This document shows positions 12,487 through 24,488 of a stretch of 64,000 nucleotides of DNA, in pieces. Position numbers and translations under genes: made by a program. The stretch spans positions 87,947 through 151,946 of the forward strand of contig NMRB01000765.1 in assembly GCA_002633025.1 (NCBI GenBank), written 5' to 3'. Position 1 is the first letter of the stretch. Each line of letters opens with the position of its first letter. The DNA comes from Notospermus geniculatus. Taxonomy: Eukaryota > Nemertea > Pilidiophora > Heteronemertea > Lineidae. The notes beneath the pieces are model-generated. The model was not told the DNA's origin and searched no databases. It saw only the letters and a list, made by a program, of their open reading frames with translations.

Positions 12487-12736
12487 GGCCAGATTAAAAA
12501 AAAATACTTGTTTAGCGTCCAGGCACTTTAGTTTTTCAGGGTCGGGAGGGAGATTTTTATTTTTATTTTTAGTAGCTTTTACCTGAAAAGATAGGTCAAA
12601 AACAAATATTTTTTTTTTAATTTTCAAATTTTAGAGTAGGCAATTTTTTAATGGAAAATGCATTACAAAAAAATTCAGGGGTCTTGGCATTTTTCAGGTC
12701 GGGAGGGGACGCTAAACAAGTATTTTTTTATGTGGC
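12487..12736. mobile_element. Foldback MITE with GGCC ends
   Basis: The left arm begins GGCCAGATTAAAAAAAAATA and continues CTTGTTTAGCGTCC. The right arm is GGACGCTAAACAAGTATTTT and ends TGTGGCC. The interior has GGTCGGGAGGG on both sides. It shares text with the tandem repeat at 9539-9865. Confidence 0.8.
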
Positions 12737-12776
12737 CTAACTATGGTGTGCAGTCAATTTCATCAGAGTGAAATCA

Positions 12777-12896
12777 TGGGTCGGATGAATAAAGACTAGT
12801 AAATGCTTTTACTTGAATTTTGCAGTACAAATGCACTACGTTATGCTGTAGAAATCTGAAGTAAAAGCATTTGCTAGCTTTTATTCATATCACCCA
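12777..12896. mobile_element. 120-bp MITE (AAATGCTTTTACTT family), copy 1
   Basis: The ends are TGGGT and ACCCA. The core is AAATGCTTTTACTT..GCAGTACA..AAGTAAAAGCATTTGCTA, with AATAAA/TTTATT next to the ends. Further copies lie at 16141-16261, 18983-19103 and 23944-24063, all 120-121 bp, so this is a defined family. Confidence 0.85.
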
Positions 12897-13490
12897 TATC
12901 TCAGTCGGCAATTTTTCTTATTCCATTGGAACCGAAAGGTCGATGCGTGCAGAATGAAATCAACATAACAGACACGTCCTCCAATTGCTTTGCTGACTTT
13001 TTATTCCCAGCCCCTGGAAGGTCGTATATATATGTATGTTGTCATCTGGGCCCTGGAAATGTGATTCTATTTATTTTACACGAGACGATAGGGACAACCG
13101 TGTTGCTTGTAACTTGTTGGTATCACTCAATGATCGTATTTTAAAGATAATGTATCACGGGTATTTTCGCGGACCACGAAAATCATTGTTTATTTACATT
13201 TTGTTTGTTTGTGTCCAGTCTTTCTTTGTCTTATGAGTAATTTGTTGGTGGCATGCCCCTCTAGAAATTCTTTTGATACCGAAAGTATTCAACATGGTGG
13301 GTTGGCATGTCCCAAAATTCCAAAATAACATACATGTAATGTAAACGTCCATGTTTACAAATATTGAATGTAAACAAAGAAGTCATGATACGTTATCTTT
13401 AAATGGCGATTAGATGCCAACATGGATAACCATGTTCATAACACCGTTTTAATTCTTACAAAACAAACCATGGCAGTATACATGTACACC

Positions 13491-13560
13491 TAATCTTAAT
13501 AAGATTAGGTAATCTTAATAAGATTTGGTAATCTTAATAAGATTTGGTAATCTTAATAAG
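13491..13560. repeat. Tandem 19-bp repeat with homeodomain-type cores
   Basis: About 3.7 copies of TAATCTTAATAAGATTTGG. Each unit contains TAATC and its inverted partner GATT(A/T), so it is itself near-palindromic. It lies 0.9 kb upstream of the homeobox exon. TAAT cores are bound by homeodomain proteins, but any regulatory use is inference. Confidence 0.85.
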
Positions 13561-13710
13561 ACCTACATTTGGATAAATACTGTTCAACGAATGCAGTCAC
13601 ATATAATTTCTAAAAATTATTGAAAAATACTGCTTATTTCCTGACTTTTGATTTGTTTATTTTCTATTATATTGTATTCTAACCAAAGTCTTAAGCAATG
13701 TGGCATTACA

Positions 13711-13812
13711 AGCGTTATTATTATCATTATTATTATTATTATACATTTATATAGCGCATTTATAAGGCGCTTTACAATAAAACATTTAAATACATACATG
13801 TACATGTAGATA
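13711..13812. repeat. Retroposon-tail-like repeat
   Basis: An ATT-trinucleotide run precedes TATATAGCGCATTTATAAGG and CGCTTTACAATAAAACA, a phrase I recognise as common in dispersed invertebrate deuterostome repeats. Two overlapping TACATGTA octamers follow at 13795-13808. Confidence 0.5.
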
Positions 13813-14399
13813 TTTAAAACATTACATGTGTCGTAAAATTTCATATTTAAGAGAAATGCAAAAAAAGACCAAAACGAATTATATATGATCTGATATAGGC
13901 TACATATAGATGATCGTGAATTCGCATTTTTTCTCTCTTCTCTTTTTCTAGTATGCTGAGTAATTTGTTTTTACAAAATGATTCCATGTGTGCATTGTAC
14001 ACATTCATACATGTATATAGGTGTTAGTGCATTGAGGTCAAGGTCAACAGGCAATAAAATTTCCCATCGACAATTTGCTACAACATATTTATTTGACACA
14101 AAGATATATCGATTCATACTATATACGGCGATGTACAGGGTCGGATAGAGTGAGTGGGTGAATGACTCGCCTGATAACACGGGGTATTATAACTGTTTCT
14201 ATTGCGAAGGCAACCATCCATTCAAATACAAATAAAAATTTGAATAACACTGGTCCAGCTGACACCATTCATGCGCCGAAGTTCCCACGTCATTATAGTT
14301 CCAAAATATGTGCCCAGGTGGCAGCGTCGCATGCATTTGAATTTCCACCATGATGTATATGACATCTGACCCAATTATCTATTCTTTTCGCTGCAATAA

Positions 14400-14741
<342 letters not shown>

Positions 14742-15338
14742 TGTCGTAGATCTGCGACGACTTGTCCAAGGTCAGTGTTGTATGAGAGGTTCGGCATGGC
14801 GGGTCCGGCTACGATTTCCTTCTTTTGAGCTCATTTTGTCCTAGACTTGTCCATGTCACCGTATCTTTTACCTCGTGAAGTGTTCATTTTGTAACATATC
14901 AACCAGTTAGATTACGCACATTTGCAGATACGGAGGTTTCCCTCCGGTTGAAATGTAATGGGTTTGGAAACCAATATGGCGTCCCTATATCGGTCAGTTG
15001 TGAAAATTCTGAAACAATGTGATTTGAATTTCGTAGAAAAGAGAAGTTGCTCTTTAAATAGGGTACGTTTTTACTGTTCCAAGGGAACTTTGTTGTCCCC
15101 TGTTCGGGACGTAAGGCATAATGTTGAAGTAACTGGGTGATGTGTAGAAGTCTTTGGTAAAATCGAGAGCAATATGTCGGCTGATCTCATTCAAAAGCCT
15201 TAGAAATTAGTTTGACAAGCGTGTTATAGGCGTCACTAGTGTTGGGCAACTCTCTTGAAACCCCTTTCCTTTGCTGGAATCGGGGGGGGGGGGCTTTTTA
15301 TGGAGACGTAGAGTACGTCAATAATCGTTCAATGCTTA

Positions 15339-15621
15339 CACTGTTAAAAAACAGTAGATTTTACAGAAAAGTGCCTGCAGCAGAGTCTCTAGGACTGCTC
15401 TGTAGATTTATAGGTGATATTACTGAGGTTAATTTGGCAGCTTTTCCTCCAACATGTCCAACAGGCACGCCAGGGAGTCAATGGATGCACAAGCATTGGT
15501 ATACACTCTAAGTGTCGTAAGGCCCAGCAAATCTATGGTAATCACCAGTAAATTTTACAGATTAGTTCTCTGGACTCTGCTTCAGGCACCTTTTTGTAAA
15601 ACCTACTGTTTTTTAACAGTG
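15339..15621. mobile_element. Tc1/mariner-type MITE with TA duplication, CACTG ends
   Basis: The ends are CACTGTTAAAAAACAGTAG and CTACTGTTTTTTAACAGTG, flanked by TA on both sides (15337-15338 and 15622-15623). The arms extend inward (GTGCCTG, CAGGCAC). It is 283 bp and non-coding. The first two and last two bases are CA and TG, so clean excision keeping two bases at each end would leave TACATGTA. Confidence 0.85.
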
Positions 15622-15968
15622 TACAGAGTCATGCTGGAAAAAGCCCTGAAAAATCTCATCTATTCTTTTATCCATTATACCATTCACCATCAGACGTCTA
15701 TACATGCAATTTTGGTTCAAAATATTCAATTATAGTAGCATGGCCAAATTAAACGTAACGACTCCTTTGCAAGATTTAATTTGTTTATCTATCAAGTTAT
15801 GGAGGTGATATATTTATCTTAGTGGAAAAAAAACGACTTTAAGAATATGGATTCAGGCCCCTCTTCTAGAGTCAGAAGAACTCCCGCCATCAAGATATCA
15901 AGGGCAAGTGTATGTCTAACTTCTAGCAGTTAAGAGGTTAGACCTGATCCTTCTTCAAAGAAGTCAAG

Positions 15969-16116
15969 CGGCCCGTACACGATCAATATTATTGCACAAT
16001 ATGGGGCCCAAAATAGGGTCATGTGCTTCTGGCATGATGGGTAGAAGAAAGATTGACAATAATATTGCCCATTTTGAACCTCATATTGTGCAATAATATT
16101 GCCCATGTATGGGTGG
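15969..16116. mobile_element. Hairpin MITE, about 148 bp
   Basis: ATCAATATTATTGCACAATA on the left is inverted on the right as TATTGTGCAATAATATTGCC. The inner part has AATAATATTGCC and GGGCCCAAAAT. The ends are imperfect (GCGGCCCGTACA and TGTATGGGTGG). Confidence 0.6.
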
Positions 16117-16140
16117 CTTTAGTGATGTTTAATGATATAT

Positions 16141-16261
16141 TGGCTAATATTCATAAAAGGTAGCAAGTGCTTTTACTTCAAGGTTTGCAGTACATTTACA
16201 TTGTAGCTTGCTGTGCAAATATTAAGTAAAAGCATTTGCTAACTTTTATGAATACCAGCCA
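16141..16261. mobile_element. 120-bp MITE family, copy 2
   Basis: The ends are TGGCTAATATTCATAAAAG and CTTTTATGAATACCAGCCA. It has the same core as 12777-12896, with GTGCTTTTACTT and AAGTAAAAGCATTTGCTA. Confidence 0.85.
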
Positions 16262-16571
16262 TTGTTTACATGGAGTAGAACAGAAATGAAGGCTCAAAGT
16301 TTATTTTTTTCGAATGGCAGTGTGAGAGTGAACTAAATGAAAATTCTCGAAAATGTCTGACTTGTGCCAGCTCGGAAAATGGATCTGACTAAATGGCATT
16401 TGTACGTGTAGACATGTTATCTCATACTCAGGAGTCATCATAAGGGTGTACTACTTTTTTTGTTAGTAGACCAACGCTGTATTCAGTGAAATAACGAATA
16501 CAATGACCGAATGTTGTATCAGTTCTGTACCTAGTAAAATGATGAATACGAAAAGTTTTTCTGGTTCTATA

Positions 16572-16798
16572 CTCTAAATTCCCACTTACCTGTCTCATTC
16601 CTGAACTCGGAAAAAATGACTAAATACCAAGTTGAAGATAATGGGGTGGGGGTATGGTCAGAAACAGTAATGTCCTGTCCACTAATACTTGTCCCACTAC
16701 AGAGCCTGGCAAAGAATGACAGCGTGGGATATCTTCAACTTAGGATTTGGTCATTTTTTCCGAGTTCAGAAATGGGACAGGTAAGTGGGAATTTAGAG
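16572..16798. mobile_element. MITE, CTCTAAATTCCCACTTACC family, copy 1
   Basis: The ends are CTCTAAATTCCCACTTACC and GGTAAGTGGGAATTTAGAG, flanked by TA. The second copy at 33939-34161 matches along most of its length, including GTCAGAAACAGTAATGTCCT. Confidence 0.85.
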
Positions 16799-17687
16799 TA
16801 ATTAACAAAAAAAAGATGAATGCATATATAACGAAATGCGAGGGCCCCAGAACTTATTCAGGGCTTTAGATAATTTTGGAGGGTAAAGAGTATCATACTC
16901 TTCTATTCAGAATTGTTGAAAGAGTATTTTCACTCTTCAAAGGAGTATTCCATTAGTAAAGTATTGCAAACTGATAAATCTCAAGAGGAGTATTTCACCC
17001 TTTCAGTTCTGGAATGGAGGAGTATTTTGAGATTTCAAGGAGTATTTTAAGCAAATACTCCTCTTATCTTAAGCCCTGCTTATTGGTTGGTTCTTTACTC
17101 ATTTTAGGAAAAAACGAATGCAAATTAGGCGAGGCCCTCAAAGTTTTTTTCATTGGTTCTGAAATCATTAAAATGACGGATACAGCAGACAGCGAAGGCC
17201 CAAAATTTTATCTGTTCAATGAACTTTTACTACATTGAAGATTCATGATTGACTTACTTTGAAGAATATTAATTATCTGAGTTGCAATGTTGAAAAGTCG
17301 TACACTTTTTCAATCAGATGTAGTTTTTCTGAATGTGAGATTACTCGATTTTCATTCGTTGCATAATAAGACAGGCATCAAATTTGGGTACCTACTTTAA
17401 ATCAATCATTTGGGGGGGGGGGGTGCTTTCCCTTTTTTCAAATCGACGAAATATCTATTTGTTAATTTCAAAATGCTAATGGTGTACATTGTGGACATTG
17501 GGAACTTTTAAGATCCATGTTGGAATGACAACAAGAATTCTCAAAAAGTTTCACAGTAGTAGAAGTTTACGATTCTCTCCAAAATTTGGAAGAGTACCTA
17601 AAGGGGAAAAGGAATGATATTTTATATCCTTCAGGAAATAGGGTGAGCCAGCCAGAAGGGAGTAAGAAATAAAAGTGGAAAATAAAA

Positions 17688-17885
17688 GAAGTGAGAAATT
17701 TTGCACTTTTGTGCGAATTTTTCAATTTCTCAAATTGGGATAGAATTTTTTTCCCATTTTGAGAATTTAAAAAAAAAGACACAACATTTTGTCTGATTTT
17801 TCGGGCGATATTTCTCAAAATGGGCAAATTTTTTACCCAATTTGAGAAATTGAAAAATTCGCGCAAAATGTCAAAATTTTCCACT
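17688..17885. mobile_element. Foldback element, AT-rich
   Basis: TTTTTCAATTTCTCAAATTG on the left is inverted as CAATTTGAGAAATTGAAAAA on the right, with AAATTTTGCAC outside it. The minus-strand open frame here is a shadow of the repeat. Confidence 0.7.
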
Positions 17886-17916
17886 TTTATTTTTTACTCA
17901 CTTACAGTAGCTGACC

Positions 17917-18104
17917 CCCATATAGTAGCTGACCAGTGGATGCTTGTACTTGCATTATATCTTAATTGCTTATCATTTTGACCTGCTTTTTGCTCTTCCC
18001 AATAGTAGAGGAAGAGGAAAAAAGAGGAAAAAACAGGTCAAAATGATAAGCAATTAAGATTCTATGCACAAGTGCAAACATCCACTGGTCAGCTATTTTA
18101 TGGG
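17917..18104. mobile_element. Hairpin MITE, about 188 bp
   Basis: TAGCTGACCAGTGGATG and CTTAATTGCTTATCATTTTG with ACCTG on the left are inverted on the right (GTCAAAATGATAAGCAATTA, then CATCCACTGGTCAGCTA). The loop is purine-rich (GAGGAAGAGGAAAAAAGAGG). Confidence 0.8.
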
Positions 18105-18124
18105 AGGTCAGGCAGTCTCTGGTC

Positions 18125-18266
18125 AGGGCCGTATTTAAAGGGGCGGGCGAAGGAGGCAGTTGCCCCACTGAGCCAATAAAAAAACGTGATTTTCATGCGG
18201 ATTTTGGGCAAAAAACGGCAAAAAGAGGTCTTCTGCCCCAGGACCAAAAAGTTAAATACGCCCCCT
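18125..18266. mobile_element. Foldback MITE, AGGGCCGTATTTA family, copy 2
   Basis: It starts AGGGCCGTATTTAAAGGGGC, and a decayed right end reads TTAAATACGCCCCCT. It shares ATTTTGGGCAAAAAACGG and AGGACCAAAAAG with 29084-29239. Confidence 0.8.
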
Positions 18267-18982
18267 GCTGGTTCACCCTACCTAATGGGGGAAAAGGAAG
18301 AATAATATTTTATATCCTTTAGGAGGAAGGACACATCCTCATGGCGTTTTACAAGAGAGATGAACATTGTATCTATCTGTGAAAAAAATAATTATGAAAC
18401 ACGTGCGGATGGTTTCAACCTTTATTTTCAAGTATTGGGGAACATTTTTTCTGGTTTCGCTAGTCCCATAGTTCTATTCAGGGTAATGGTGATTCTGTAA
18501 ATGCGAGTGACTTTTTGCCAAGACTGTCATTGTTTGTAACAAAGGGCTCGAAAAAGGGTAATGATGATGCATCTTGCAGTGGATTAATCTGGTCCCATGC
18601 CATTTGATATATCAAAAGGGTAAAAAATCAACAAGAAATACATGTGTCTTGTATCGTAAAGGTATTGTTGATGTACATGTAACTGTGTGCTCGATGATTA
18701 TTGGCTGTAAATTCGTACAAATGGGGTAAATTGTTAGTGTGTTGGTTCCGCGCCTGGTGGCGCTGACCGTCGCGGCCATTTTGGCAGGGTAAATTCAACT
18801 TACAACCTTGCCCCACTGAGTTCTAAAATTATATCTGGTACTTTATTACAAGGTACAGGGGAGGACATGGGGACAGGGTTGCCTTTATGGTCATTAGATA
18901 ATGTTGTACGCCTTCCATTTTACACTAGGTCTGCCAAAGTAGGGTTGGCTTTTCCTTTGTATGGATTTCCTGAAATCAACAT

Positions 18983-19103
18983 TGGCTGATATTCATAAAA
19001 GCTAGCAAATGCTTTTACTTCAAGTTTTGCAGTACATTTACATTGGACATTGCTGCGCAGATCTTAAGTATAAGCATTTGCTAACTTTTATGAATACCAG
19101 CCA
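18983..19103. mobile_element. 120-bp MITE family, copy 3
   Basis: The ends are TGGCTGATATTCATAAAAG and CTTTTATGAATACCAGCCA, with core AAATGCTTTTACTTCAAG. It is closest to the copy at 16141-16261. Confidence 0.85.
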
Positions 19104-19270
19104 ATGGCTTTCAAGATCATGTACCGTTTATTTGGATCGCATTTGCCTCAGAAATCACTGACTTACATAACAATATTTCCACAGAATGAATCAGGGTGGA
19201 AGTTGGTCATTCAAAAACTTGTCCAGCCTCATTTTCTACGATCAGCTTCTTTGCTAGTACAGTAAGTACA

Positions 19271-19452
19271 TCTCGCACGATCGCAGCGCCCCTGGTAAAA
19301 TTTCGCTTGGCCACTTCCGTGGCGGCGATATCGGGAACCAACACGTGTTTTTCAACCTCGATCTAGGAAATATTTGCCTTACTCCTGGTAGTGAGGTTGA
19401 AAACGGAAGTGGCCAAGCGAAATTCTACCAGGGGCGCTGCGATCGTGTGAGA
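19271..19452. mobile_element. Hairpin element, about 180 bp
   Basis: GATCGCAGCGCCCCTGGTA and TTTCGCTTGGCCACTTCCG on the left are inverted as CGGAAGTGGCCAAGCGAAA and TACCAGGGGCGCTGCGATC on the right. The loop is about 90 bp. Confidence 0.8.
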
Positions 19453-19644
19453 CACCACAGTCGAGCGCAAGAACGTGGGAACCAATCAGAACACCTGTTA
19501 CTCACTAACGAGTAGAATGATTGGCTGATGGGAAAGGTGATTGTTAGGGTCAGCCTTATATTTTAACACAGAGGATACACGTCCATGATTTGGCAATCGG
19601 TGTATTGGGGACTGGTGTCGTGTGGAGTGAATATGGGTTTTCTG

Positions 19645-19854
19645 ATCATAATAAGCAAGAAGTCAATCTCCAGAATCCACGAATTTTCGACCCCAACCGG
19701 GGTGTTTTTCAAGTGGAACTTTACAATCTGAAACTCTAGAAAAGACTGAGCTGAAACCCGAATGTAGAACAGATTGTAAAGTTCCACTTGAAAAAGACCC
19801 CGGTTGGGGTCGAAAATTCGTGAATTCTGGAGATTGACTTCTTGCTTATTATCA
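19645..19854. mobile_element. Foldback element with GACCCCAACCGGGGT arms
   Basis: GCAAGAAGTCAATCTCCAGA and TTTTCGACCCCAACCGGGGT form the left arm, and both recur inverted on the right. The inner arms are AGTGGAACTTTACAATCTG and its complement. Related pieces lie near 7200-7285 and in the outer part of 33549-33900. Confidence 0.8.
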
Positions 19855-21127
19855 TTTTGTGTTTCAATTTTGTGCTATTCTGTATCTTGGTTTTCTGATC
19901 ACGTGATATTAGTGGCACATGGTGGGAATACAAATACAAAATTGACGTCAAAAGAAATATTTTCTTGCCTCGATCATCTAATTTTTCTGCATCGCCATTA
20001 TTTACAGTTGCCGTACCTCTTGGGGTAGCATTTTGCTGACAGGCAGACTTGGTGTAAAATGCATCTGGCATCTCTAGTGACACATTTTATTGTATTTAGA
20101 TTTTATTTTGTAGATGATTATAGTGACTGTGAATAAATATTACATGTTTTGTCTATTGGATGTTCTTCTCTTTAAGTTTAAACGGTATTTGAATAGGGTT
20201 CAACTACATTCTTTCTTGAATGATGCATTACAAATTCACCAAACGGTTGTAAAAATCACATATACTTGTAGTGCCAGGATCCGATTTTACTAAACGTCCT
20301 TGTCAATGAAAGGATTGGTAGTCTTGTTCGGATTAGCCATTTAAGCGATTTAGGTTTTGACAGGTTCTTTTCAAACAGACTAATGTTCAAGTGCCAAAAA
20401 CATTTGACTACAAACCCTGTAAAAAGGGAAAGATAGTGTAGGAAAGTGTAAATGACATGGAAAACTAATTCTGATGAATTCCTGGTAAGAACCCACATGC
20501 TACAAAATTTGTGGAGGTATCCATTTGCAAAAATGGTTTAGGTATAAAACCCAGTGTGCACATATGGCCGTAAAGCTGGAAGCCTCCTGTTCAGATGAGT
20601 GAAAGTGTGCAAAATTATCCATTAAAGATCACGCCACCATGATTTCAAAAGGGCGAGCAGAGCTTCGTGTGAATGCAGCAGCTGCTTGGCCAGCATCAGT
20701 GTGATTTATTTCATCAGTGGCCTTGGGAATAGAAAGGCTTTAGAGAGATGATTGCACACTTTCTGCTCTATAGTGTCTGAATGTGGCATGAAATATTTAG
20801 AAAAAGGTAGGTATCAGCCTTGAATGACGGGCTTGTCTCGTGGTATCCATATTCATAGGTGACTGTCTCGTGTAGAATGCCATATTTATGTGTGCACGAG
20901 TTGTGAACATGTTTGACGTCGAAATGCCAAATGCGGCCTTTCTGCCCCTGGCAAAATCACTTTTCAAAACAAGGACATGGGGTCATTTGAATACACTTGA
21001 TTCAGATCGGATAGGAATTGGTATATTCAAGAACTCAACCATCCTGTTGAAGAATAATAATAAATAGGAAGTCAACTTCCCTGTTGAAGAATAGGTTAAA
21101 CGTATGGCTCACTTGTGAATTTCTCTT

Positions 21128-21315
21128 AGGGCCGTATGCACGGGTCACACTTTCATTATGCACGGGTCACACTTTCATTAAAGTCTTACTTTTCTCAATG
21201 CTTATAGCATAGAAAAAGACTAACTTAGGCTGTACTTTAGGCTAAAGTGCGACCCGTGAATACGGCCCTTAGGCTGTACTTTAGGCTAAAGTGCGACCCG
21301 TGAATACGGCCCTTA
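21128..21315. mobile_element. Compound hairpin repeat with GGGCCGTAT ends
   Basis: AGGGCCGTATGCACGGGTCA opens it. CACGGGTCACACTTTCATTA is repeated in tandem on the left, and GCTAAAGTGCGACCCGTGAA with TACGGCCCTTAGG is repeated twice on the right. It looks like a hairpin MITE with a local duplication of each arm. Confidence 0.7.
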
Positions 21316-21861
21316 GCCTACATATAGACTATAGTGGATCTTACTGACACAGGGATGGGATATTTTTTATCACTTAGAGTGAAAATAGACAGATGTAGCC
21401 TGTCCCCTAAGGCAGCTGCTGAGTATATAGAAACGTCACCCTCACAGCCAGGCGGATATTTGCAATGAATAATTGATTATCTACAGTATGGATTATCCAT
21501 CAGTCGGCTGGTGATGTACCGCTTTCATTTTTCATATGCGTTGTCCCCTGTCCTTGATTACTGGCCATAAATGGACATAACTGTTTCCGGGTCGGACAAA
21601 CCAATCGTTTAGACCCTGAGGATGTGATTAGCTGCTGGTGTTGGGACTTCTGCACCAGTTATATCTCGGTTGTTTTTGTCTTGTCATGAGATGTATTGAG
21701 ATTGGGAAGAAGAGCTTGATTGTTTCCTGGGAAACTGGAGTATTTCCCAGGAGGTGAACGCAACGGAACTCTCGTCTTGTTAACGAAGTTACCAAGTTCT
21801 TATCGGATGCAAGGTGCTAAGAAGTAACAATATTGGTACGGTAAAAAGAAAATGAAGGTTA

Positions 21862-22345
21862 GGGCCCGTATTCTAGAAGCCTCCTTAACTCTAAGGTCCA
21901 CTTTAAGCTTTTGTATTTTGCCCTGCAAACAATAGCTAAAGGCAAACCTTAGAGTTAAGGAAGCTTCTAGAATACGGCCTTACATGTACAAATTAAAGGC
22001 CATATTCTAGAAGCTTCCTTAAGTCTAAGGTTTACCTTTAGCTATTGTTTGCAGGGCAAAATACAAAAGGTTAAAGTCGACCTTAGAGTTAAGGAGGCTT
22101 TTAGGCCCGTATTCTAGAACGTTCCTTAACGTTAAGGTCGACCTATAGTGCCGTATTCTAGAAGGTTCCTTAAAGTCTAAGGTTTACTTTTAGCTATTGT
22201 TTGCAGGGCTGAATACAAAAGATTAAAGTGGACCTTAGAGTTAAGGAGGCTTCTAGAATACGGGCCTAAGTCTATTGTAAAACCATCGAAAACAATAGAT
22301 TTAAGGTGGACCTTAATGTTAAGGAACGTTCTAGGATACGGCCCT
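21862..22345. mobile_element. Cluster of nested hairpin MITEs (TATTCTAGAAG theme)
   Basis: At least three hairpins of about 120-130 bp lie head to tail or nested. Each has (C)GTATTCTAGAA-type ends, CTTAACTCTAAGGT arms and a loop with GCTATTGTTTGCAGGGC. The local nesting makes single boundaries uncertain. Confidence 0.7.
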
Positions 22346-22929
22346 TAGAATATGGACCTATATTTTTTCGTGGAAAACCTGTTGAATTCAAGCGGTGTAG
22401 GCCTACATGCCATACTGTGCCTGTACTTCTATTTCGAAGGTCTAAGTTTTTGGTATCAGTTCATTCTTTGGTGAATGAGAACGATTTGATGACCTTGAAA
22501 ATCCATCACTTTGTGTACTGCTTGACCTTGGAGACACTTGCTAATACATGTAGTAGTTACGTTTTTCCAGAGCTGGGTGTTTAGTGGTAAATCTGTAGAC
22601 TAGGAGCACATCTTCCTTTACTTGACTAAAATCATCCAACATCTTTGGATGCTGTCCACTATCACCATGACAATTATCTCTCCTACACATCTTATTCATC
22701 ACCCAGACACTGATTACCATTTATGCTAATTAGACTTTCTTAATTAAAGCTGGCGGAAATTAGCTACATATCGAAGACACTCCCTGAGATGCAAAGGAGT
22801 TGAATGCATTGCTAATGTCTCTACAGAATCATCACAATTTGGTTTATGAGGTCTCTTCAGATGCCCAGCCTTGGATTTGTCAATCCTGTCTGACAAAGGA
22901 ATGCCCTCTACTGATGAGCAATCTTGGTA

Positions 22930-23465
22930 CAGTCGTGTGCAAAAATATTAGAACACTTGACAAATCTTAAGAAACTGATGTTTTATTTGGTCCCAGAGCC
23001 TGGGTTTCACTTTCCTGCCATTGCAAACGGTAAAGGCAAAGGCAGATGTACTGAGATTTTTTTCACATACGGATTTATCAGTCCAGTCCTTTTTTACATT
23101 TTACTCCAATATTTAGTATGGCCCCCCTTGGCAGCAGTCACAGCAGCACATCTTTCTGGCATTGTGTCTATGTATTTTCTAAGAATTTCAACCCCAGTGT
23201 TATTCCACGCTCTCAGAAGCTCATTTCAGAGAATTTCTTTAGAGTTATTCAACATTTCCAAAATGAAGTACCGGTATGTTCCCAAGAAATTGACAAAGGT
23301 ATCATGCAGGTGTCTCTGGAACATTCATTATGCAATATCAGTATGGTTGAAGGTTCCATTAATGAAAGAAACGATGGTTTCATGCCTACATTGGGGTCAT
23401 TTCATTGAAATAATACTTCGTTTTCCAGTTCATGGCAAGTGTTCTAATATCTTTGCACACCACTG
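22930..23465 (-). mobile_element. Internally deleted Tc1-like transposon
   Basis: The ends are CAGTCGTGTGCAAAAATATT with AGAACACTTG, and the inverse CAAGTGTTCTAATATCTTTG with CACACCACTG. TA flanks both ends (22928-22929 and 23466-23467). The 536-bp length is about one third of a full Tc1-type element, so most of the transposase gene is missing. The terminal CAGT/ACTG and the TA duplication are hallmarks of Tc1/mariner. Confidence 0.85.
23103..23225 (-). pseudogene. C-terminal remnant of a Tc1-family transposase
   Basis: On the minus strand, reading from 23225 downwards, the frame gives LLRAWNNTGVEILRKYIDTM, then PERCAAV and KGGHTKY. This is the well-known C-terminal block of Tc1-family transposases (compare the SMPRRC..VI..KGG.TKY pattern). 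The catalytic DDE region is not present, and the flanking sequence is frameshifted. The long plus-strand open frame over the same bases (22924-23535) is its antisense shadow. Confidence 0.85.
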
Positions 23466-23943
23466 TATATGCAATACTGTTTCCAAGTCGATGTCGTGTC
23501 AGCAGATTGTTGGCACTCTTCACCGGAACCGATGAGTCGACCTTGTTAGTCACCGGCTACTTACCTCTCCTCGGAGACACAATATGCACCCTGAATCACC
23601 ACCATTTTTGGGCAAACAGGTTCAGGGATGACGGGATGACGAAGCAGAGTTAGCTGATGTCAAAATGATCATTAAGAAGGATGGTATTGCTAATGAGGAT
23701 ATTTAGCAAAATCGACAAAGCAACGTGCTTGTGTGATGAGAGGCTGTACATGTATTTTGTAACTTTTATTCATGTTTAAACGTTCTTTAGAAGCCATCAT
23801 GCCAGTTGAAGTTATCACATATTTTAATGGCCAGTCAGTGTTCTCAGAAATTTCACTTTTTACAGCAACATATGATTTCTAAATCGCTTTTTAAGGAAAA
23901 GGACTTCTGGACGCCAACAGGAAATAGGGAGAAACAATGTCAA

Positions 23944-24063
23944 TGGGTCATAAGAATAAAGACTAGTAAATGTTTTTACTTGAATTTTGCAATACAAATG
24001 CACTAGGCAATGCCGTACAAATCTGAAGTAAAAGCATTTGCTTGTCTTTATTCATATTACCCA
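23944..24063. mobile_element. 120-bp MITE family, copy 4
   Basis: The ends are TGGGTCATAAGAATAAAGAC and TCTTTATTCATATTACCCA. It is closest to the copy at 12777-12896 and ends 49 bp before the 52-bp tandem repeat. Confidence 0.85.
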
Positions 24064-24112
24064 TTGTACCTCCAGTCATTTCTCGTCTTCAGAGGTTTAG
24101 ATTGTCAAACCT

Positions 24113-24372
24113 GCAAGACTTCACGAGGGAGAGGAACAACAGACTTCATCAGGCACAGTGCACTGCAAGACTTCTCGAGGGAGAGGAACAACAGACTTCA
24201 TCAGGCACAGTGCACTGCAAGACTTCTCGAGGGAGAGGAACAACAGACTTCATCAGGCACAGTGCACTGCAAGACTTCTCGAGGGCGAGGAACAACAGAC
24301 TTCATCAGGCACAGTGCACTGCAAGACTTCTCGACGGAGAGGAACAACAGATTTCATCAGGCACAGTGCACT
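24113..24372. repeat. Five tandem copies of a 52-bp unit
   Basis: Exactly five 52-bp units, each starting GCAAGACTTC and ending GGCACAGTGCACT, with only a few substitutions between units (for example TCACGAGGG, TCTCGAGGGCG, TCGACGGAG). The unit length is not a multiple of three, so the repetitive proteins read here in all three frames are not credible genes. The array ends 116 bp before the miR-10-like hairpin and may be part of the same primary transcript. Confidence 0.95.
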
Positions 24373-24488
24373 GAAACGTATCAGGAGAGACTTCACTTGG
24401 CTCTTTCACACCGACCAAGACACAAGACTTTACCAGAAAGCATCAAGATGTCCCCTGCTGAGATCCCAGCTTGGTCAAAATGTGGTGA

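Noticed and set aside
22924-23535. 203-codon plus-strand frame with hydrophobic stretches, resembling a membrane protein
   Set aside because: It lies antisense to a Tc1 transposase remnant and spans the element's terminal repeats, so it is a shadow frame.
24113-24372. CRISPR-like array
   Set aside because: The units are directly adjacent with no unique spacers, and this is an animal genome. It is a simple tandem repeat.
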